64,000 nt of DNA from Modestobacter italicus (GTDB taxonomy: Bacteria > Actinomycetota > Actinomycetes > Mycobacteriales > Geodermatophilaceae): the NCBI RefSeq assembly GCF_019799965.1, contig NZ_JABGCJ010000002.1:124001-188000 (forward strand). The letters run 5' to 3'. The notes beneath the pieces are model-generated. The model was not told the DNA's origin. It did no database searches and saw only the letters and a program-made list of their open reading frames with translations. How positions within the stretch are numbered: the stretch's first letter is position 1; every line of letters starts with the position of its first letter. This document shows, piece by piece, positions 45,256 through 54,309 of the stretch. The position numbers and the translations under genes were made by a program.

Positions 45256-46449
45256 GTGGGGTCGCACCAGGCGAGACGGATCGCCGCAGTGCTCATCGCC
45301 GTCCTGCTCGCGTTGCTCGCGGGCTGCTCGGGGTCGTCGTCAGACGACCCCGACGAGGCGGCAGCGCCGTCGTCCGCCCCGCCGGCGGAGCTGACGCTGA
45401 GCCTGGCCGACGGCGCCGTCGACGTCCCGCCGACCACCCCGCTGGAGGTCACCGTCGCCGGCGGCGAGCTGGAGGACGTGACCGTCGTCGACGGCACCGG
45501 CGCGCCGGTGCCCGGCAGCATCGCCGCCGGTGAGGCGGGTGCGACCGTCTGGACGCCGGAAACGGACCTCGCCTACGGCACCAGCTACACGGTCACCGCC
45601 ACCGCGACCAACGAGACCGACGACGAGGCCGCCGCCGAGTCGACCTTCACCACCGTCACCCCGGGCACGCTCTCCACCCCGGGCATCGGGCCGCTGGACG
45701 GCACGACCGTCGGCGTGGGCATGCCGATCCGGGTCTTCTTCGACCAGCCGGTGGCCGACAAGGCCGCGGTCGAGAGCCACCTGCTGGTGACCTCCTCCGT
45801 GCCGACCGACGGGGTGTGGAACTGGGTCCGCGACGACGAGGTCCACTTCCGTCCCTCCACCTACTGGCCGGCGAACTCGGAGGTCACGCTGGAGGCCGAC
45901 CTGTACGGGGTCGACTTCGGCGAGGGCGTCTGGGGCGAGAAGGACCGCACGGTGTCCTTCTCCGTGGGCGAGAAGCACGTGAGCGTCGCCGACGCCGCCG
46001 CGCACACGCTGACCGTCTACGACGGCGACCAGCTGGTGCAGAGCTTCCCGATGAGTGCCGGCAGCGCGGAGAACCCGACTCACAACGGGGCGCACGTGGT
46101 GCTGGAGAAGTTCGCCGACATCACCATGGACTCCTCGACCTTCGGCCTGGCCGTGGACGCCCCCGGTGGCTACCGCACCGACGTCGAGTACGCGACGCGC
46201 ATCTCCAACAACGGCGAGTTCGTGCACGCCGCACCGTGGTCGCTGGCCGACCAGGGCTCGGCGAACGTGAGCCACGGCTGCATCAACCTCTCCACCGAGA
46301 ACGCCAGGTGGTTCTACGACTTCTCCCAGCCCGGAGACGTCGTCGAGGTGGTCAACTCCATCGGCGGCACGCTGACCGCCGCCGACGGCGACATCTACGA
46401 CTGGGCCATCCCGTGGGACCAGTGGACGGCCGGCAGCGCGCTGTCCTGA
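45256..46449 (+). CDS. L,D-transpeptidase with Ig-like domains (lipoprotein)
   Basis: Makes 3-3 crosslinks in peptidoglycan outside the membrane. About 397 residues. The signal ends in a lipobox (LLALLAGCSG). Two Ig-like domains lie in the first half (about 45-235), and the YkuD catalytic domain (about 240-370) has HVSVADAAAHTLTVYD and the active-site SHGCINLS with the catalytic Cys and His. The order matches mycobacterial LdtB/LdtMt2-type enzymes. GTG start at 45256; the frame is open further up, but homology to the signal peptide starts here. A strong hairpin follows the stop. Confidence 0.92.
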   Translation: MGSHQARRIAAVLIAVLLALLAGCSGSSSDDPDEAAAPSSAPPAELTLSLADGAVDVPPTTPLEVTVAGGELEDVTVVDGTGAPVPGSIAAGEAGATVWTPETDLAYGTSYTVTATATNETDDEAAAESTFTTVTPGTLSTPGIGPLDGTTVGVGMPIRVFFDQPVADKAAVESHLLVTSSVPTDGVWNWVRDDEVHFRPSTYWPANSEVTLEADLYGVDFGEGVWGEKDRTVSFSVGEKHVSVADAAAHTLTVYDGDQLVQSFPMSAGSAENPTHNGAHVVLEKFADITMDSSTFGLAVDAPGGYRTDVEYATRISNNGEFVHAAPWSLADQGSANVSHGCINLSTENARWFYDFSQPGDVVEVVNSIGGTLTAADGDIYDWAIPWDQWTAGSALS

Positions 46450-46454
46450 CCTGA

Positions 46455-46497
46455 GCAGATGAGGCCGCGACCCGCACCGGGTCGCGGCCTCATCTGC
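46455..46497. terminator. 20-bp stem terminator between ldt and the DUF1353 gene
   Basis: GCAGATGAGGCCGCGACCCG and its exact reverse complement flank a 3-nt loop (CAC). The convergent gene ends at 46501. Likely bidirectional terminator. Confidence 0.75.
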
Positions 46498-46500
46498 GTC

Positions 46501-47043
46501 TCAGAGCCGCAGCCCCCGGTCCTGCCGCCGTCCCTCGCCCGCGACGACCCGGCTGACCACCGACTCCACGGCGGTGTAGACGGCCAGCGCCACAGCGATC
46601 ACCGCGGCGGGTGGGACCACGAGCGGCGCGGCGAGCACCGACAGGACGAACAGCCGCGGGGTGTCCAGCCACCAGCCGGGACGGCGCACCGGGTTGGCCA
46701 GGGCGGCCCAGCGCACCCCGCACCACATGAGCCAGCGGCGCACCGGCGGCACCCCCAGCTCACGCATCACCCGGCGGAAGACACCGTCGGCGTCCCGGGC
46801 GGAGACGACCCCGGCGGCGATGCCCACGTCGGTCAGCCAGTCGTGCAGCACCGCGGCCAGCGTGTAGCGCCCGAACCGGGGGAAGAGCCAGACCGCGATC
46901 CGCGGCACCGAGGCGAAGTCCGTGCGGAAGCCGGCCGGGACGACGAAGGTGTCCCGGCGCCCGCGGTAGGTCAGCGGCTCGAGGACCTCCCAGGACTCGT
47001 CGGTGACCCGGCGGACGGTCAGGGCGGGGGAGTCGAAGGGCAC
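46501..47043 (-). CDS. DUF1353 family protein
   Basis: 180 residues. Seen: FVVPAGFRTDFASVPR, FGRYTLAAVLHDWLTD and the RVMRELGV motif that identify DUF1353, known from phage-related and bacterial genomes and of unknown function. The C-terminal third holds a long hydrophobic stretch (LFVLSVLAAPLVVPPAAVIA). GTG at 47043. tRNA-His and its terminator follow upstream on the same strand. Confidence 0.82.
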   Translation of the reverse strand: MPFDSPALTVRRVTDESWEVLEPLTYRGRRDTFVVPAGFRTDFASVPRIAVWLFPRFGRYTLAAVLHDWLTDVGIAAGVVSARDADGVFRRVMRELGVPPVRRWLMWCGVRWAALANPVRRPGWWLDTPRLFVLSVLAAPLVVPPAAVIAVALAVYTAVESVVSRVVAGEGRRQDRGLRL

Positions 47044-47105
47044 GCCCCTCCCTTCCCGCCGAACCGTGGCCCACACGCACCGGCACGACGTGCCCGGGAA
47101 CGACG

Positions 47106-47137
47106 GAGGCCCTGGTCAGTGGACTGACCAGGGCCTC
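47106..47137 (-). terminator. Terminator after tRNA-His
   Basis: On the minus strand the 15-base arm ACTGACC-AGGGCCTC region (47123-47137) pairs exactly with 47106-47120 over a 2-nt loop, 7 nt after the CCA of the tRNA. Confidence 0.7.
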
Positions 47138-47143
47138 TCGCGG

Positions 47144-47220
47144 TGGGGTGAGTGACGGGACTTGAACCCGCGACATCCAGGATCACAACCTGGCGCTCTA
47201 CCAGCTGAGCTACACCCACC
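47144..47220 (-). tRNA. tRNA-His (anticodon GUG)
   Basis: Reverse complement gives the extra G-1 followed by acceptor GTGGGTG/CACTCAC (one G-U pair), D-arm GCTCAGCTGGTAGAGC, anticodon stem CCAGG/CCTGG with loop TTGTGAT (anticodon GTG), T-loop TTCAAGT, discriminator C and an encoded CCA. G-1 and C73 are the histidine identity elements. Confidence 0.95.
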
Positions 47221-47282
47221 ATGCACACCGGGGCGGCTGGCGAGAGCCGGCCCGGTGGACGAGCACACGATACCGGAGACCC

Positions 47283-47963
47283 TCAGCCCTCCGACGAGGC
47301 CGGGGTGGAGACCGGCCCGGCGCCGGCCGCGCCGGCCTCGAGCACCGGCGCGAACGCCGCCACGACCGCGGCCGACGCGGCCTGCGCCTGGTCGCTGGCG
47401 GGGCCGGGGGCGGGCACGAACAGCGTCTGCCGGTAGTACGCCAGCTCGCGGATCGACTCGAGGATGTCGGCCAGCGCGCGGTGGGCCAGCCCCTTGGGCG
47501 GCTGGGCGAAGTACACACGCGGGAACCAGCGGCGCGAGAGCTCCTTGATCGAGGAGACGTCGATCATCCGGTAGTGCAGGTGGTCGTCGAGCTCGGGCAT
47601 GTCCCGGGCCAGGAAGCCCCGGTCGGTGCCGATCGAGTTGCCGCACAGCGGGGCGGTGCGCCGCTCGGGCACGAACCGCTTGACGTAGGCCAGCACAATG
47701 GCCTGCGCCTCCTCGAGGGTCACCGTCGAGGCGCGCACCTCCTCGGTCAGACCCGAGCGCGCGTGCATCTCGGTCACCACGTCGGCCATCCCGGCCAGGT
47801 CGGCGTCCTCGGCGTGGATGATCACGTCGAGCCCGGGGTCCAGGACGTTGAGCTCCGAGTCGGTGACCACCACCGCGACCTCGATGAGCTTGTCGCTGGT
47901 GAGGTCGAGCCCGGTCATCTCACAGTCGATCCAGACCAGGTTGTTCGCTGCGCTGTCCGCCAC
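47283..47963 (-). CDS. orn: Oligoribonuclease
   Basis: 3'-to-5' exonuclease for very short RNAs; in many bacteria it clears pGpG, the product of EAL enzymes, so it fits with the c-di-GMP genes of this window. 226 residues. DEDD motifs are visible: [26 protein letters not shown] and [11 protein letters not shown], plus the final YYRQTLF. GTG start at 47963 (VADSAANN). The last 45 residues are an Ala-rich extension beyond the usual end of the family. Confidence 0.95.
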   Translation of the reverse strand: MADSAANNLVWIDCEMTGLDLTSDKLIEVAVVVTDSELNVLDPGLDVIIHAEDADLAGMADVVTEMHARSGLTEEVRASTVTLEEAQAIVLAYVKRFVPERRTAPLCGNSIGTDRGFLARDMPELDDHLHYRMIDVSSIKELSRRWFPRVYFAQPPKGLAHRALADILESIRELAYYRQTLFVPAPGPASDQAQAASAAVVAAFAPVLEAGAAGAGPVSTPASSEG

Positions 47964-48102
47964 CCGGGGGACCCTACGCACCCGGACGGGGCACACCCGT
48001 CCCACCCGCCCCAGAACCGCCGGTCACGTCTCGGAATCCACCCGGACGGCTGATCCGCGCCGCTACGCTCGGGCCTCCTGCACCGACCTCGCGGAGTCGC
48101 TC

Positions 48103-49326
48103 GTGTCCTCCAGCACGCCCCTCGCGCCGCCCGCCGGTGCGGTCGCCCCGGCGCCGTCCTCCCTCGGTGCCGGTCTCCGGCACCCGGTCGCACTGCTGCG
48201 CTGGCTGTGGCAGACCTACATGACGCCGGGCCGGCCCGGGCGGCCGACCAGCCCCGACGAGCTCCGCTGGATCTACACGGCCTGGCTGGTCGCCTTCGGC
48301 CTGAAGATGCTCGGCTCGTCCTGGGACGTGTCCTGGCACTTCAAGTGGCTGCGCGACGACCTCGCCCCGCCACACCTGCTCAACTCCGCCGGGACGGCGC
48401 TGGTCGTCGCCCTCGTCGTCTTCCACAGCTACAGCGGCCACGGCGTCGACCGCCGGGCGCTGCGGCTGATGCAGGCCGGCATCGCCACGTTCCTGGTGGC
48501 CATCCCGATCGACCTGCTCAACCACCGCATCAACGGCCTGGACATCACCAGCTGGAGCCCCAGCCACGCGCTGCTCTACCTGGGGACGGCGATCATGCTG
48601 GCCGGGGCCATCCGCGGCTGGTGGCTCTACGCGGCTCCGGGCCGGCTGCGGGACCTGGTCTCCCTGGGGCTGTGGCTGTTCTTCGTGGAGAACGTGCTGT
48701 TCCCCAACCAGCACCAGGAGTACGGCGTCCTGGCCCTGGCCGACTACCGGGCCGGGCGGACCACCGCCGAGCCGTCGCTGCTGGACTTCGCCGCCTCCCA
48801 GGGGCAGACCCCGACCCAGTTCATGCTGCCGGTGCCGTCCTGGGTGCACCCGGCGTGGCTGATCTGTGCCGGCCTGCTCGCCCTGGTGGTCGCCCGCCGG
48901 ACCGTGGGGCTGCGCTGGACCGCCACCGTCGTCGCCGGGGTGTACCTGGCCTACCGCCTGGTCACCGGCCTGCTGCTCACCGCCACGGGCTTCCCGCCCT
49001 CGGTGGTGCCGTGGATGCTGCTGGCCGGTGCGGTGCTGGTCGACCTGGCCGTCAGCCGGCGGGTGCCCGGCTGGCTGGCCGGTCCGCTGGTCGCCGGGGG
49101 AGTGATCGCCGCCGCCCTGGCGCAGTCGGCGGTCGCCGACGTCCCGCCGTGGAACTGGGCCGCGCTGCCGGCCATCGCCGTCGGGCTGGCCGCGTTGTGG
49201 GCCGGGCTGGACCGGGTGACCGGGACCGCCGCTTTCGCCCGCTGGCAGGCGGCGGACGAACCCGGACGGGACCGGCCGGGAGACACGCCGGGTCTCCTGG
49301 TGGGCGGCGGCGCGTCCTCGCGGTGA
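48103..49326 (+). CDS. Polytopic membrane protein, unknown family
   Basis: 407 residues with about nine hydrophobic helices after a 50-residue Pro/Ala-rich cytosolic start. Recognisable conserved-looking sites: SSWDVSWHFKWLRDDLAPPH, LLNHRINGLDITSWSPSHAL, ENVLFPNQHQEYGV. Several membrane-border His and Trp residues suggest a metal or cofactor site, but no named family is apparent to me. The GTG follows TACGCT (48064-48069), a possible -10 box. It is followed by the bitopic protein gene, 115 nt away. Confidence 0.7.
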   Translation: MSSSTPLAPPAGAVAPAPSSLGAGLRHPVALLRWLWQTYMTPGRPGRPTSPDELRWIYTAWLVAFGLKMLGSSWDVSWHFKWLRDDLAPPHLLNSAGTALVVALVVFHSYSGHGVDRRALRLMQAGIATFLVAIPIDLLNHRINGLDITSWSPSHALLYLGTAIMLAGAIRGWWLYAAPGRLRDLVSLGLWLFFVENVLFPNQHQEYGVLALADYRAGRTTAEPSLLDFAASQGQTPTQFMLPVPSWVHPAWLICAGLLALVVARRTVGLRWTATVVAGVYLAYRLVTGLLLTATGFPPSVVPWMLLAGAVLVDLAVSRRVPGWLAGPLVAGGVIAAALAQSAVADVPPWNWAALPAIAVGLAALWAGLDRVTGTAAFARWQAADEPGRDRPGDTPGLLVGGGASSR

Positions 49327-49441
49327 ACCCGGGACGGGCCGGTCGATGACGTAACGTCGAACGGGTCCGCTGCCGAGCTGCCGCGGCCCGCCGCGGTCGA
49401 CGCCCTCCCGCCGCGAACCGCCGCCTGCCCCTGGAGAGCCC

Positions 49442-51358
49442 GTGCTGATCCTCACGCCGACGCCGTCCCAGACGGCCGCCGAGCGTGCGTTCTTCGCCGA
49501 GCTCGCCGGCTGGGACACCGGCAGCGGCGTGCGGGGGGCTCTCATGGCCGCCCTGCCCATCGTCGAGGGCCCCATGCAACGCCGGCAGTCCGACGCCGTG
49601 CTCTTCGTCCCCGAGGGCGTCGCCGTCGTCCGGGTCGTCGAGGTCGAGCGCCAGTCCGGGGTGGTCACCGCGACCCCGGAGGGCGCCTGGACGATCGGCT
49701 CGGGCGACGGTCCCGGCGACGTCCTGCAGCTGGCCGGCGGTGGTTCGACTCCGCTGGACGGGCTGATGCGGGCGGGCATGCACGTGGCGGTGACCCTCCG
49801 CAAGGCAGGCCTGGAACCGGGCCGGGTCGCCCGGCTGACCGTGCTCACCGGTGCGGTCACCGGGCTGGTGCCCGCTGACGGCGACCTCGGCGAGGGCGAC
49901 CAGGTGGCGACGCTCGACTCGCGCTCGCTGCTGCTCGGCGTCGCCCGGGCCAGCCGGCACGCCGGCACCGACAACCCCCGCCTCTGGACGACGGCTGACG
50001 TCCGCGCCGCGGTCGAGGCACTCGGCGTCGGTGGCCGCACCCCCTCCGTGGAAGAGCTCAACGGCGAGGGCTTCCCGTACTCGCCCTACGTCCTCCGCCG
50101 GCCGGACCTGCTGACCCCGGCCGCGCTCAACGCCTCCCCGAGCCGGATCGCCGCCCCGGCCACCGGCGCGGCGCCCGCGGTCGCGCCGGCGACCGCGACC
50201 GAGCTGCCGCGGCCGGCGCCTGGTGGGCCGCTGGTGGACCCGGCGGCTGCGGCCCGGGTCGCTGCCGCAGCCGTGCACGCCCAGGAGCAGGCCGAGTCGC
50301 AGGCCTCCGGACATGCCCAGGAACAAGCCGAGGCCCACGAACGGGCCCGGGAGCAGGCCGAGGCGCAGCAGCGCGCCGAGGGGCAGGCTCAGGAACAGGC
50401 CGGCCGCCGGCCCGCGGTGCCGATGGCCACCGGTCTCTCCGTGGCCCAGCCGGTCGGCGGACCCGGCGAGCCGCGCAGCTCGGTCTTCCCCACGGCACGG
50501 GCCGGCGACACGCAGGCGCTCGTCCCCGAGCCGCCGGCGGCTGCCCCCGACCGACCGCAGTCGTCCGCCGAGGACACCGGCGGTGGCATCGGCGGGTTGT
50601 TCAGCGGACCGGCCGCCGCGGCGCCCGCACCCCGGCGCGAGCTCCCGCCCGAACTGCAGCCGCGCCGGCCCGCCGTCCAGGCGGCGCCGCGGGGCAGCAG
50701 CGCCGCGGGGCAGGGCGGGAGGCCGAGCGGTCGCTGGCGGGTGCTCGCGTTCGTCGTGGCGGGGCTGGTGCTGGTCGCCGTCCTCGTCGTGGTCGGCGTC
50801 CGCTCCCTCACCAGCGACGGCGGCGGCGCCGCCAACGCCGACCCCGGCAGCAGCAGCGCCCCTGCCGAGGACCCCGCCCCGGCCGGCCCGGTGGTGGGCA
50901 GCACCGAGGTGGTCAACGACGTGACGTTCACGCTGCAGGCCACCCAGGTCGACGCGACCTGTCAGGGTCACGCCTACGACGCGGTCGCCGGCTTCTTCGA
51001 GCGCACCGACTGCGCGGGGCTCGACCGTTCGCTCTGGTCGGCCCAGGCCGGCGGTCAGCCCGCGGTCGTCTCGCTGGCCCGGGTGACCATGCCCGACGAC
51101 GCCAGCGCCCAGGCGCTGCGCTCGCTCGCCGACACCGACGGCAGCGGCAACGTCAGCGACCTGCTCCGCGAGGGCGTCAGCTGGGAGGGCGGCCCGACCG
51201 CGCTGTCCCGGGCCCAGTACGCCAGCAGCCAGCAGGACGCGACCGTGACCATCGTGGAGACCTCCTGGACGGGGGAGGCCGGCCCGACGTCCGCGCTGGA
51301 CGCCCTGGCCAGCTCGGCGCTCTCGCTGCCCACCGACACCACCACCACCAGCGACTGA
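49442..51358 (+). CDS. Bitopic membrane protein with NERD-like start
   Basis: 638 residues. The first 150 residues resemble a NERD domain (AERAFFAELAGW, then DAVLFVPEGVAVVRVVEVE), but the catalytic E-V-K is changed to V-V-E, so nuclease activity is doubtful. A long Gln/Glu/Ala-rich, coiled-coil-like segment (HAQEQAEAHERAREQAEAQQ) and a Pro-rich linker follow, then one membrane helix (VLAFVVAGLVLVAVLVVVGV) near residue 440. The outside part (about 170 residues) has two Cys (DATCQG, TDCAG) that could form a disulfide. GTG start after CCTGGAGAGC. Confidence 0.72.
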   Translation: MLILTPTPSQTAAERAFFAELAGWDTGSGVRGALMAALPIVEGPMQRRQSDAVLFVPEGVAVVRVVEVERQSGVVTATPEGAWTIGSGDGPGDVLQLAGGGSTPLDGLMRAGMHVAVTLRKAGLEPGRVARLTVLTGAVTGLVPADGDLGEGDQVATLDSRSLLLGVARASRHAGTDNPRLWTTADVRAAVEALGVGGRTPSVEELNGEGFPYSPYVLRRPDLLTPAALNASPSRIAAPATGAAPAVAPATATELPRPAPGGPLVDPAAAARVAAAAVHAQEQAESQASGHAQEQAEAHERAREQAEAQQRAEGQAQEQAGRRPAVPMATGLSVAQPVGGPGEPRSSVFPTARAGDTQALVPEPPAAAPDRPQSSAEDTGGGIGGLFSGPAAAAPAPRRELPPELQPRRPAVQAAPRGSSAAGQGGRPSGRWRVLAFVVAGLVLVAVLVVVGVRSLTSDGGGAANADPGSSSAPAEDPAPAGPVVGSTEVVNDVTFTLQATQVDATCQGHAYDAVAGFFERTDCAGLDRSLWSAQAGGQPAVVSLARVTMPDDASAQALRSLADTDGSGNVSDLLREGVSWEGGPTALSRAQYASSQQDATVTIVETSWTGEAGPTSALDALASSALSLPTDTTTTSD

Positions 51359-51370
51359 CCCGGGGCGCGG

Positions 51371-51970
51371 TCAGCGTGCGGTGGCGGCGGCGATCGCCAT
51401 CTCGGCGAGCAGGGCGGCCGTCGCCGGGCGGGACAGCCGACCGGCGCTGTGCGGGGTGGAGTTGATCAGCCCGAAGACCGCGTGCGCCCGGGCCCGGACG
51501 GCGGCGGTGGACGCATCCGGGTGCAGCCGGGCCAGCACGGCGACCCACTCCTCGACGTAGCGCCGCTGCAGTTGTCGGACCCGGCGGGCGTCCGGGTCGC
51601 TGAGCGCGCCCAGGTCGCGGTCCTGCACGGTGATCAGCGCCGGGTTGTCCAGGGCGAAGTCCACCTGGAAGTCGACCAGGGCGCGCAGCTGGTCGGCGGG
51701 GTCGTCGCCGGCCGCCGCGATCCGCTCGGTGCCGCCGGCCAGCAGCCGCTCGCTGATCCGCAGCAGCATCTCGGCCAGCATCGCGTCCTTGCTGGCGAAG
51801 TGCCGGTAGATCGCCGGCCCGGTGACGCCGACGGCCGCACCGACGTCGTCCACCCCGACGGCCCGGGAGCCGCGCTCGGCGAACAGCTGCGCAGCCGCAC
51901 GCAGGATCTGCTCCCGGCGGGAGGGGTTGGCCACGTCGCTGTGCAGCGCACTGTCCGGCTGGGACGTCAC
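51371..51970 (-). CDS. TetR family regulator of the acyl-CoA carboxylase cluster
   Basis: 199 residues. Helix-turn-helix SRREQILRAAAQLFAERGSR, then AAVGVTGPAIYRHFASKDAM. The divergent mccB gene and the shared palindrome in between strongly suggest it represses that cluster, as LiuR- or KstR2-like regulators do for branched-chain degradation. GTG at 51970; TAACCT lies 6 nt upstream, so the message is probably leaderless. Confidence 0.9.
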   Translation of the reverse strand: MTSQPDSALHSDVANPSRREQILRAAAQLFAERGSRAVGVDDVGAAVGVTGPAIYRHFASKDAMLAEMLLRISERLLAGGTERIAAAGDDPADQLRALVDFQVDFALDNPALITVQDRDLGALSDPDARRVRQLQRRYVEEWVAVLARLHPDASTAAVRARAHAVFGLINSTPHSAGRLSRPATAALLAEMAIAAATAR

Positions 51971-51976
51971 CGGCTC

Positions 51977-52026
51977 AGGTTAACGGCGGTTCACGCTGGA
52001 CCGGCGGTGTGAACCGTGGTTAACCT
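51977..52026. promoter_or_regulatory. TetR operator overlapping two divergent leaderless promoters
   Basis: GGTTAACGGCGGTTCAC (51978-51994) and GTGAACCGTGGTTAACC (52009-52025) are reverse complements with two mismatches. Each arm overlaps a TAACCT -10 box (51977-51982 on minus, 52021-52026 on plus), each 6 nt before a GTG start. One bound regulator would block both genes. Confidence 0.8.
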
Positions 52027-52032
52027 CACCCC

Positions 52033-53634
52033 GTGGACGCACCGGTGCTCCCCAGCGCTCCGACCGACCCGTCGGCGGCTGCCCGCAACGCCGCCCACCA
52101 TGCGGCGCTCGCCGCGGAGCTGGCCGCCGAGCTGGCCCAGGTGGCCCAGGGCGGCGGCGAGCGGGCCCGGCAGCGGCACGTCGAGCGGGGGAAGCTGCTG
52201 CCCCGCGACCGGGTCGACGCGCTGCTGGACCCGGGCAGCCCGTTCCTGGAGCTCTCCCCGCTCGCCGCGCACGGCCTCTACGACGACGAGGCCCCGGCCG
52301 CCGGCATCATCACCGGCGTCGGGCGGGTCGCCGGCCGGGAGGTCGTGGTCGTCGCCAACGACGCCACCGTCAAGGGCGGCACCTACTACCCGATGACGGT
52401 GAAGAAGCACCTGCGCGCCCAGGAGGTCGCCGCGCAGAACCGGCTGCCCTGCGTCTACCTGGTCGACTCCGGCGGGGCGTTCCTGCCGCTGCAGGACGAG
52501 GTGTTCCCCGACCGCGACCACTTCGGCCGGATCTTCTACAACCAGGCCAACCTCTCCAAGGCCGGGATCGCGCAGGTCGCCGCCGTCCTCGGCTCGTGCA
52601 CCGCCGGCGGCGCGTACGTGCCGGCGATGAGCGACGAGGCGGTCATCGTCCGCGGCCAGGGCACGATCTTCCTGGGCGGCCCGCCGCTGGTAAAGGCCGC
52701 CACCGGTGAGGAGGTCAGCGCCGAGGACCTCGGCGGCGGTGACCTGCACTCCCGGGTCAGCGGGGTCACCGACCACCTCGCCGAGGACGACGCCCACGCG
52801 CTGCAGATCGTCCGGCAGATCGTCGGCACCCTCGGCCCGCGCGAGGCCCGGCCGTGGGACGTCGAGCCGGTCGAGGAGCCGCTGCACCCGGCGGAGAGCC
52901 TCTACGACGTCGTCCCGGTCGACACCCGCACGCCCTACGACGTGCGCGAGGTGATCGCCCGGCTGGTCGATGGCAGCCGGTTCGCCGAGTTCAAGCCGCT
53001 GTACGGGCAGACCCTGGTCACCGGCTTCGCCCGGCTGCACGGCCACCCGGTCGGGATCGTCGCCAACAACGGCGTCCTCTTCGCCGAGTCGGCGCTCAAG
53101 GGCGCGCACTTCATCGAGCTGTGCGACCGCCGGAAGATCCCGCTGCTGTTCCTGCAGAACATCTCCGGGTTCATGGTCGGCCGCGACTACGAGGCAGGTG
53201 GCATCGCCAAGCACGGCGCGAAGATGGTCACCGCCGTCGCCTGCGCGCGGGTGCCCAAGCTGACCGTGGTCATCGGCGGCTCGTTCGGCGCCGGCAACTA
53301 CTCGATGTGCGGCCGGGCCTACTCGCCCCGCTTCCTGTTCACCTGGCCCAACGCCCGCATCTCGGTGATGGGCGGGGAGCAGGCCGCCAGCGTCCTGGCC
53401 ACCGTGCGCCGCGACCGGCTCGGCGACGCGTGGAGCGCCGAGGACGAGGAGGCGTTCAAGGCGCCGATCCGCGCGCAGTACGAGGAGCAGGGCCACCCGT
53501 CCCACGCCACGGCCCGGCTCTGGGACGACGGGGTCATCGACCCGGCCCAGACCCGGACCGTGCTCGGGCTCGCGCTCTCCGCGTGCGCCAACGCCCCGCT
53601 CGAGGAGGTCGGCTATGGCGTCTTCCGGATGTGA
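52033..53634 (+). CDS. Acyl-CoA carboxylase, carboxyltransferase subunit (MCC-like)
   Basis: 533 residues, beta-subunit of a biotin-dependent acyl-CoA carboxylase of the methylcrotonyl-CoA type. Seen: [94 protein letters not shown] and [20 protein letters not shown]. Length and motifs favour methylcrotonyl-CoA over acetyl/propionyl-CoA. GTG at 52033, probably leaderless. The biotin subunit gene follows at 54578, with ferritin on the other strand between. Confidence 0.92.
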   Translation: MDAPVLPSAPTDPSAAARNAAHHAALAAELAAELAQVAQGGGERARQRHVERGKLLPRDRVDALLDPGSPFLELSPLAAHGLYDDEAPAAGIITGVGRVAGREVVVVANDATVKGGTYYPMTVKKHLRAQEVAAQNRLPCVYLVDSGGAFLPLQDEVFPDRDHFGRIFYNQANLSKAGIAQVAAVLGSCTAGGAYVPAMSDEAVIVRGQGTIFLGGPPLVKAATGEEVSAEDLGGGDLHSRVSGVTDHLAEDDAHALQIVRQIVGTLGPREARPWDVEPVEEPLHPAESLYDVVPVDTRTPYDVREVIARLVDGSRFAEFKPLYGQTLVTGFARLHGHPVGIVANNGVLFAESALKGAHFIELCDRRKIPLLFLQNISGFMVGRDYEAGGIAKHGAKMVTAVACARVPKLTVVIGGSFGAGNYSMCGRAYSPRFLFTWPNARISVMGGEQAASVLATVRRDRLGDAWSAEDEEAFKAPIRAQYEEQGHPSHATARLWDDGVIDPAQTRTVLGLALSACANAPLEEVGYGVFRM

Positions 53635-53642
53635 AGTGCTCG

Positions 53643-53678
53643 AGCCCGGCCATGTTCGCCAACATGGCCGGGCGGGCG
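53643..53678. repeat. Palindrome of family B, copy 2
   Basis: GCCCGGCCATGTT and AACATGGCCGGGC flank a short loop. The core GGCCATGTTCGCC-ACATGGCC matches the one at 34.67 kb. It lies between the convergent mccB and ferritin genes and may terminate both. Confidence 0.6.
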
Positions 53679-53680
53679 GG

Positions 53681-54211
53681 TCAGTGGGCGACGCCGGCGA
53701 TGGCGGGGGCCGTCGGGTCGGTGCCCTCGGGCTTGACCTCGCGCAGCACGTAGTCCTCGATCGTCTCCAGGTCGTGGGTCGACCGGCGGACGACGGCCAG
53801 CAGGTCGCTCATCTTGCTGACCTCCTCGACCTGCTCCTTGATGAACCACTGCATGAACTGGTCGGAGGCGAAGTCGTTGTGCTGCCGGGCGACCGCGGTG
53901 AGCTGGTTGATCTGCTCGGTGACCCGCTTCTCCTGCTCCAGGGCGAGGGCGACGGGGGCCACCACGTCGTCGAACTGGTTGATCGGGGCCGCGATGCCGG
54001 GGATCTGGACGGCTGCGTCGGCGTCGAGCAGGTACCGCACCATCATCATCGCGTGGTTGCGCTCCTCGGCGGCCTGGTCGAAGAACAGCTGCGCGGTCTG
54101 CGGCATCGTCAGGTCGTCGAAGTAGATGGCGATGGCCACGTACTGCTGGTGGGCGGCGAACTCGTGGCCGATCTGGGCGTTGAGCAGGTCGATGAAGGGC
54201 TCGGCGGCCAT
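53681..54211 (-). CDS. Ferritin
   Basis: Iron-storage protein of 176 residues, one four-helix bundle. Ferroxidase ligands are visible in IGHEFAAHQQYVAIAIYF (Glu, Tyr), DQAAEERNHAMMMVRYLLD (Glu, His) and QEKRVTEQINQL (Glu). The order fits the actinobacterial ferritin (BfrB-like) rather than bacterioferritin, because no heme-binding Met site is evident. ATG at 54211, with a possible iron box 76-94 bp upstream. It sits inverted inside the carboxylase cluster. Confidence 0.93.
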   Translation of the reverse strand: MAAEPFIDLLNAQIGHEFAAHQQYVAIAIYFDDLTMPQTAQLFFDQAAEERNHAMMMVRYLLDADAAVQIPGIAAPINQFDDVVAPVALALEQEKRVTEQINQLTAVARQHNDFASDQFMQWFIKEQVEEVSKMSDLLAVVRRSTHDLETIEDYVLREVKPEGTDPTAPAIAGVAH

Positions 54212-54286
54212 CGTGGCTCCCGTGGGTCGCTGGGTGACGTCCTCCGCACCGTAGTCGGCGACACGCCCGTCGCGTGGACGGGTGGG

Positions 54287-54305
54287 GAAGGCATGGCTAA
54301 CCTCA
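54287..54305. promoter_or_regulatory. Candidate IdeR/DtxR iron box
   Basis: GAAGGCATGGCTAACCTCA matches the IdeR consensus TTAGGTTAGGCTAACCTAA at 13 of 19 positions, best in the right half. It lies upstream of ferritin, a gene IdeR activates in mycobacteria, and overlaps the likely promoter of the 51-residue Cys-rich gene. Confidence 0.4.
54298..54303 (+). promoter_or_regulatory. -10 box of the Cys-rich small gene
   Basis: TAACCT, 6 nt before the GTG at 54310. The bases from here to the start codon differ from those of mccB at one position only (TAACCTCACC[CT]CGTG), suggesting the same leaderless promoter architecture. Confidence 0.5.
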
Positions 54306-54309
54306 CCTC

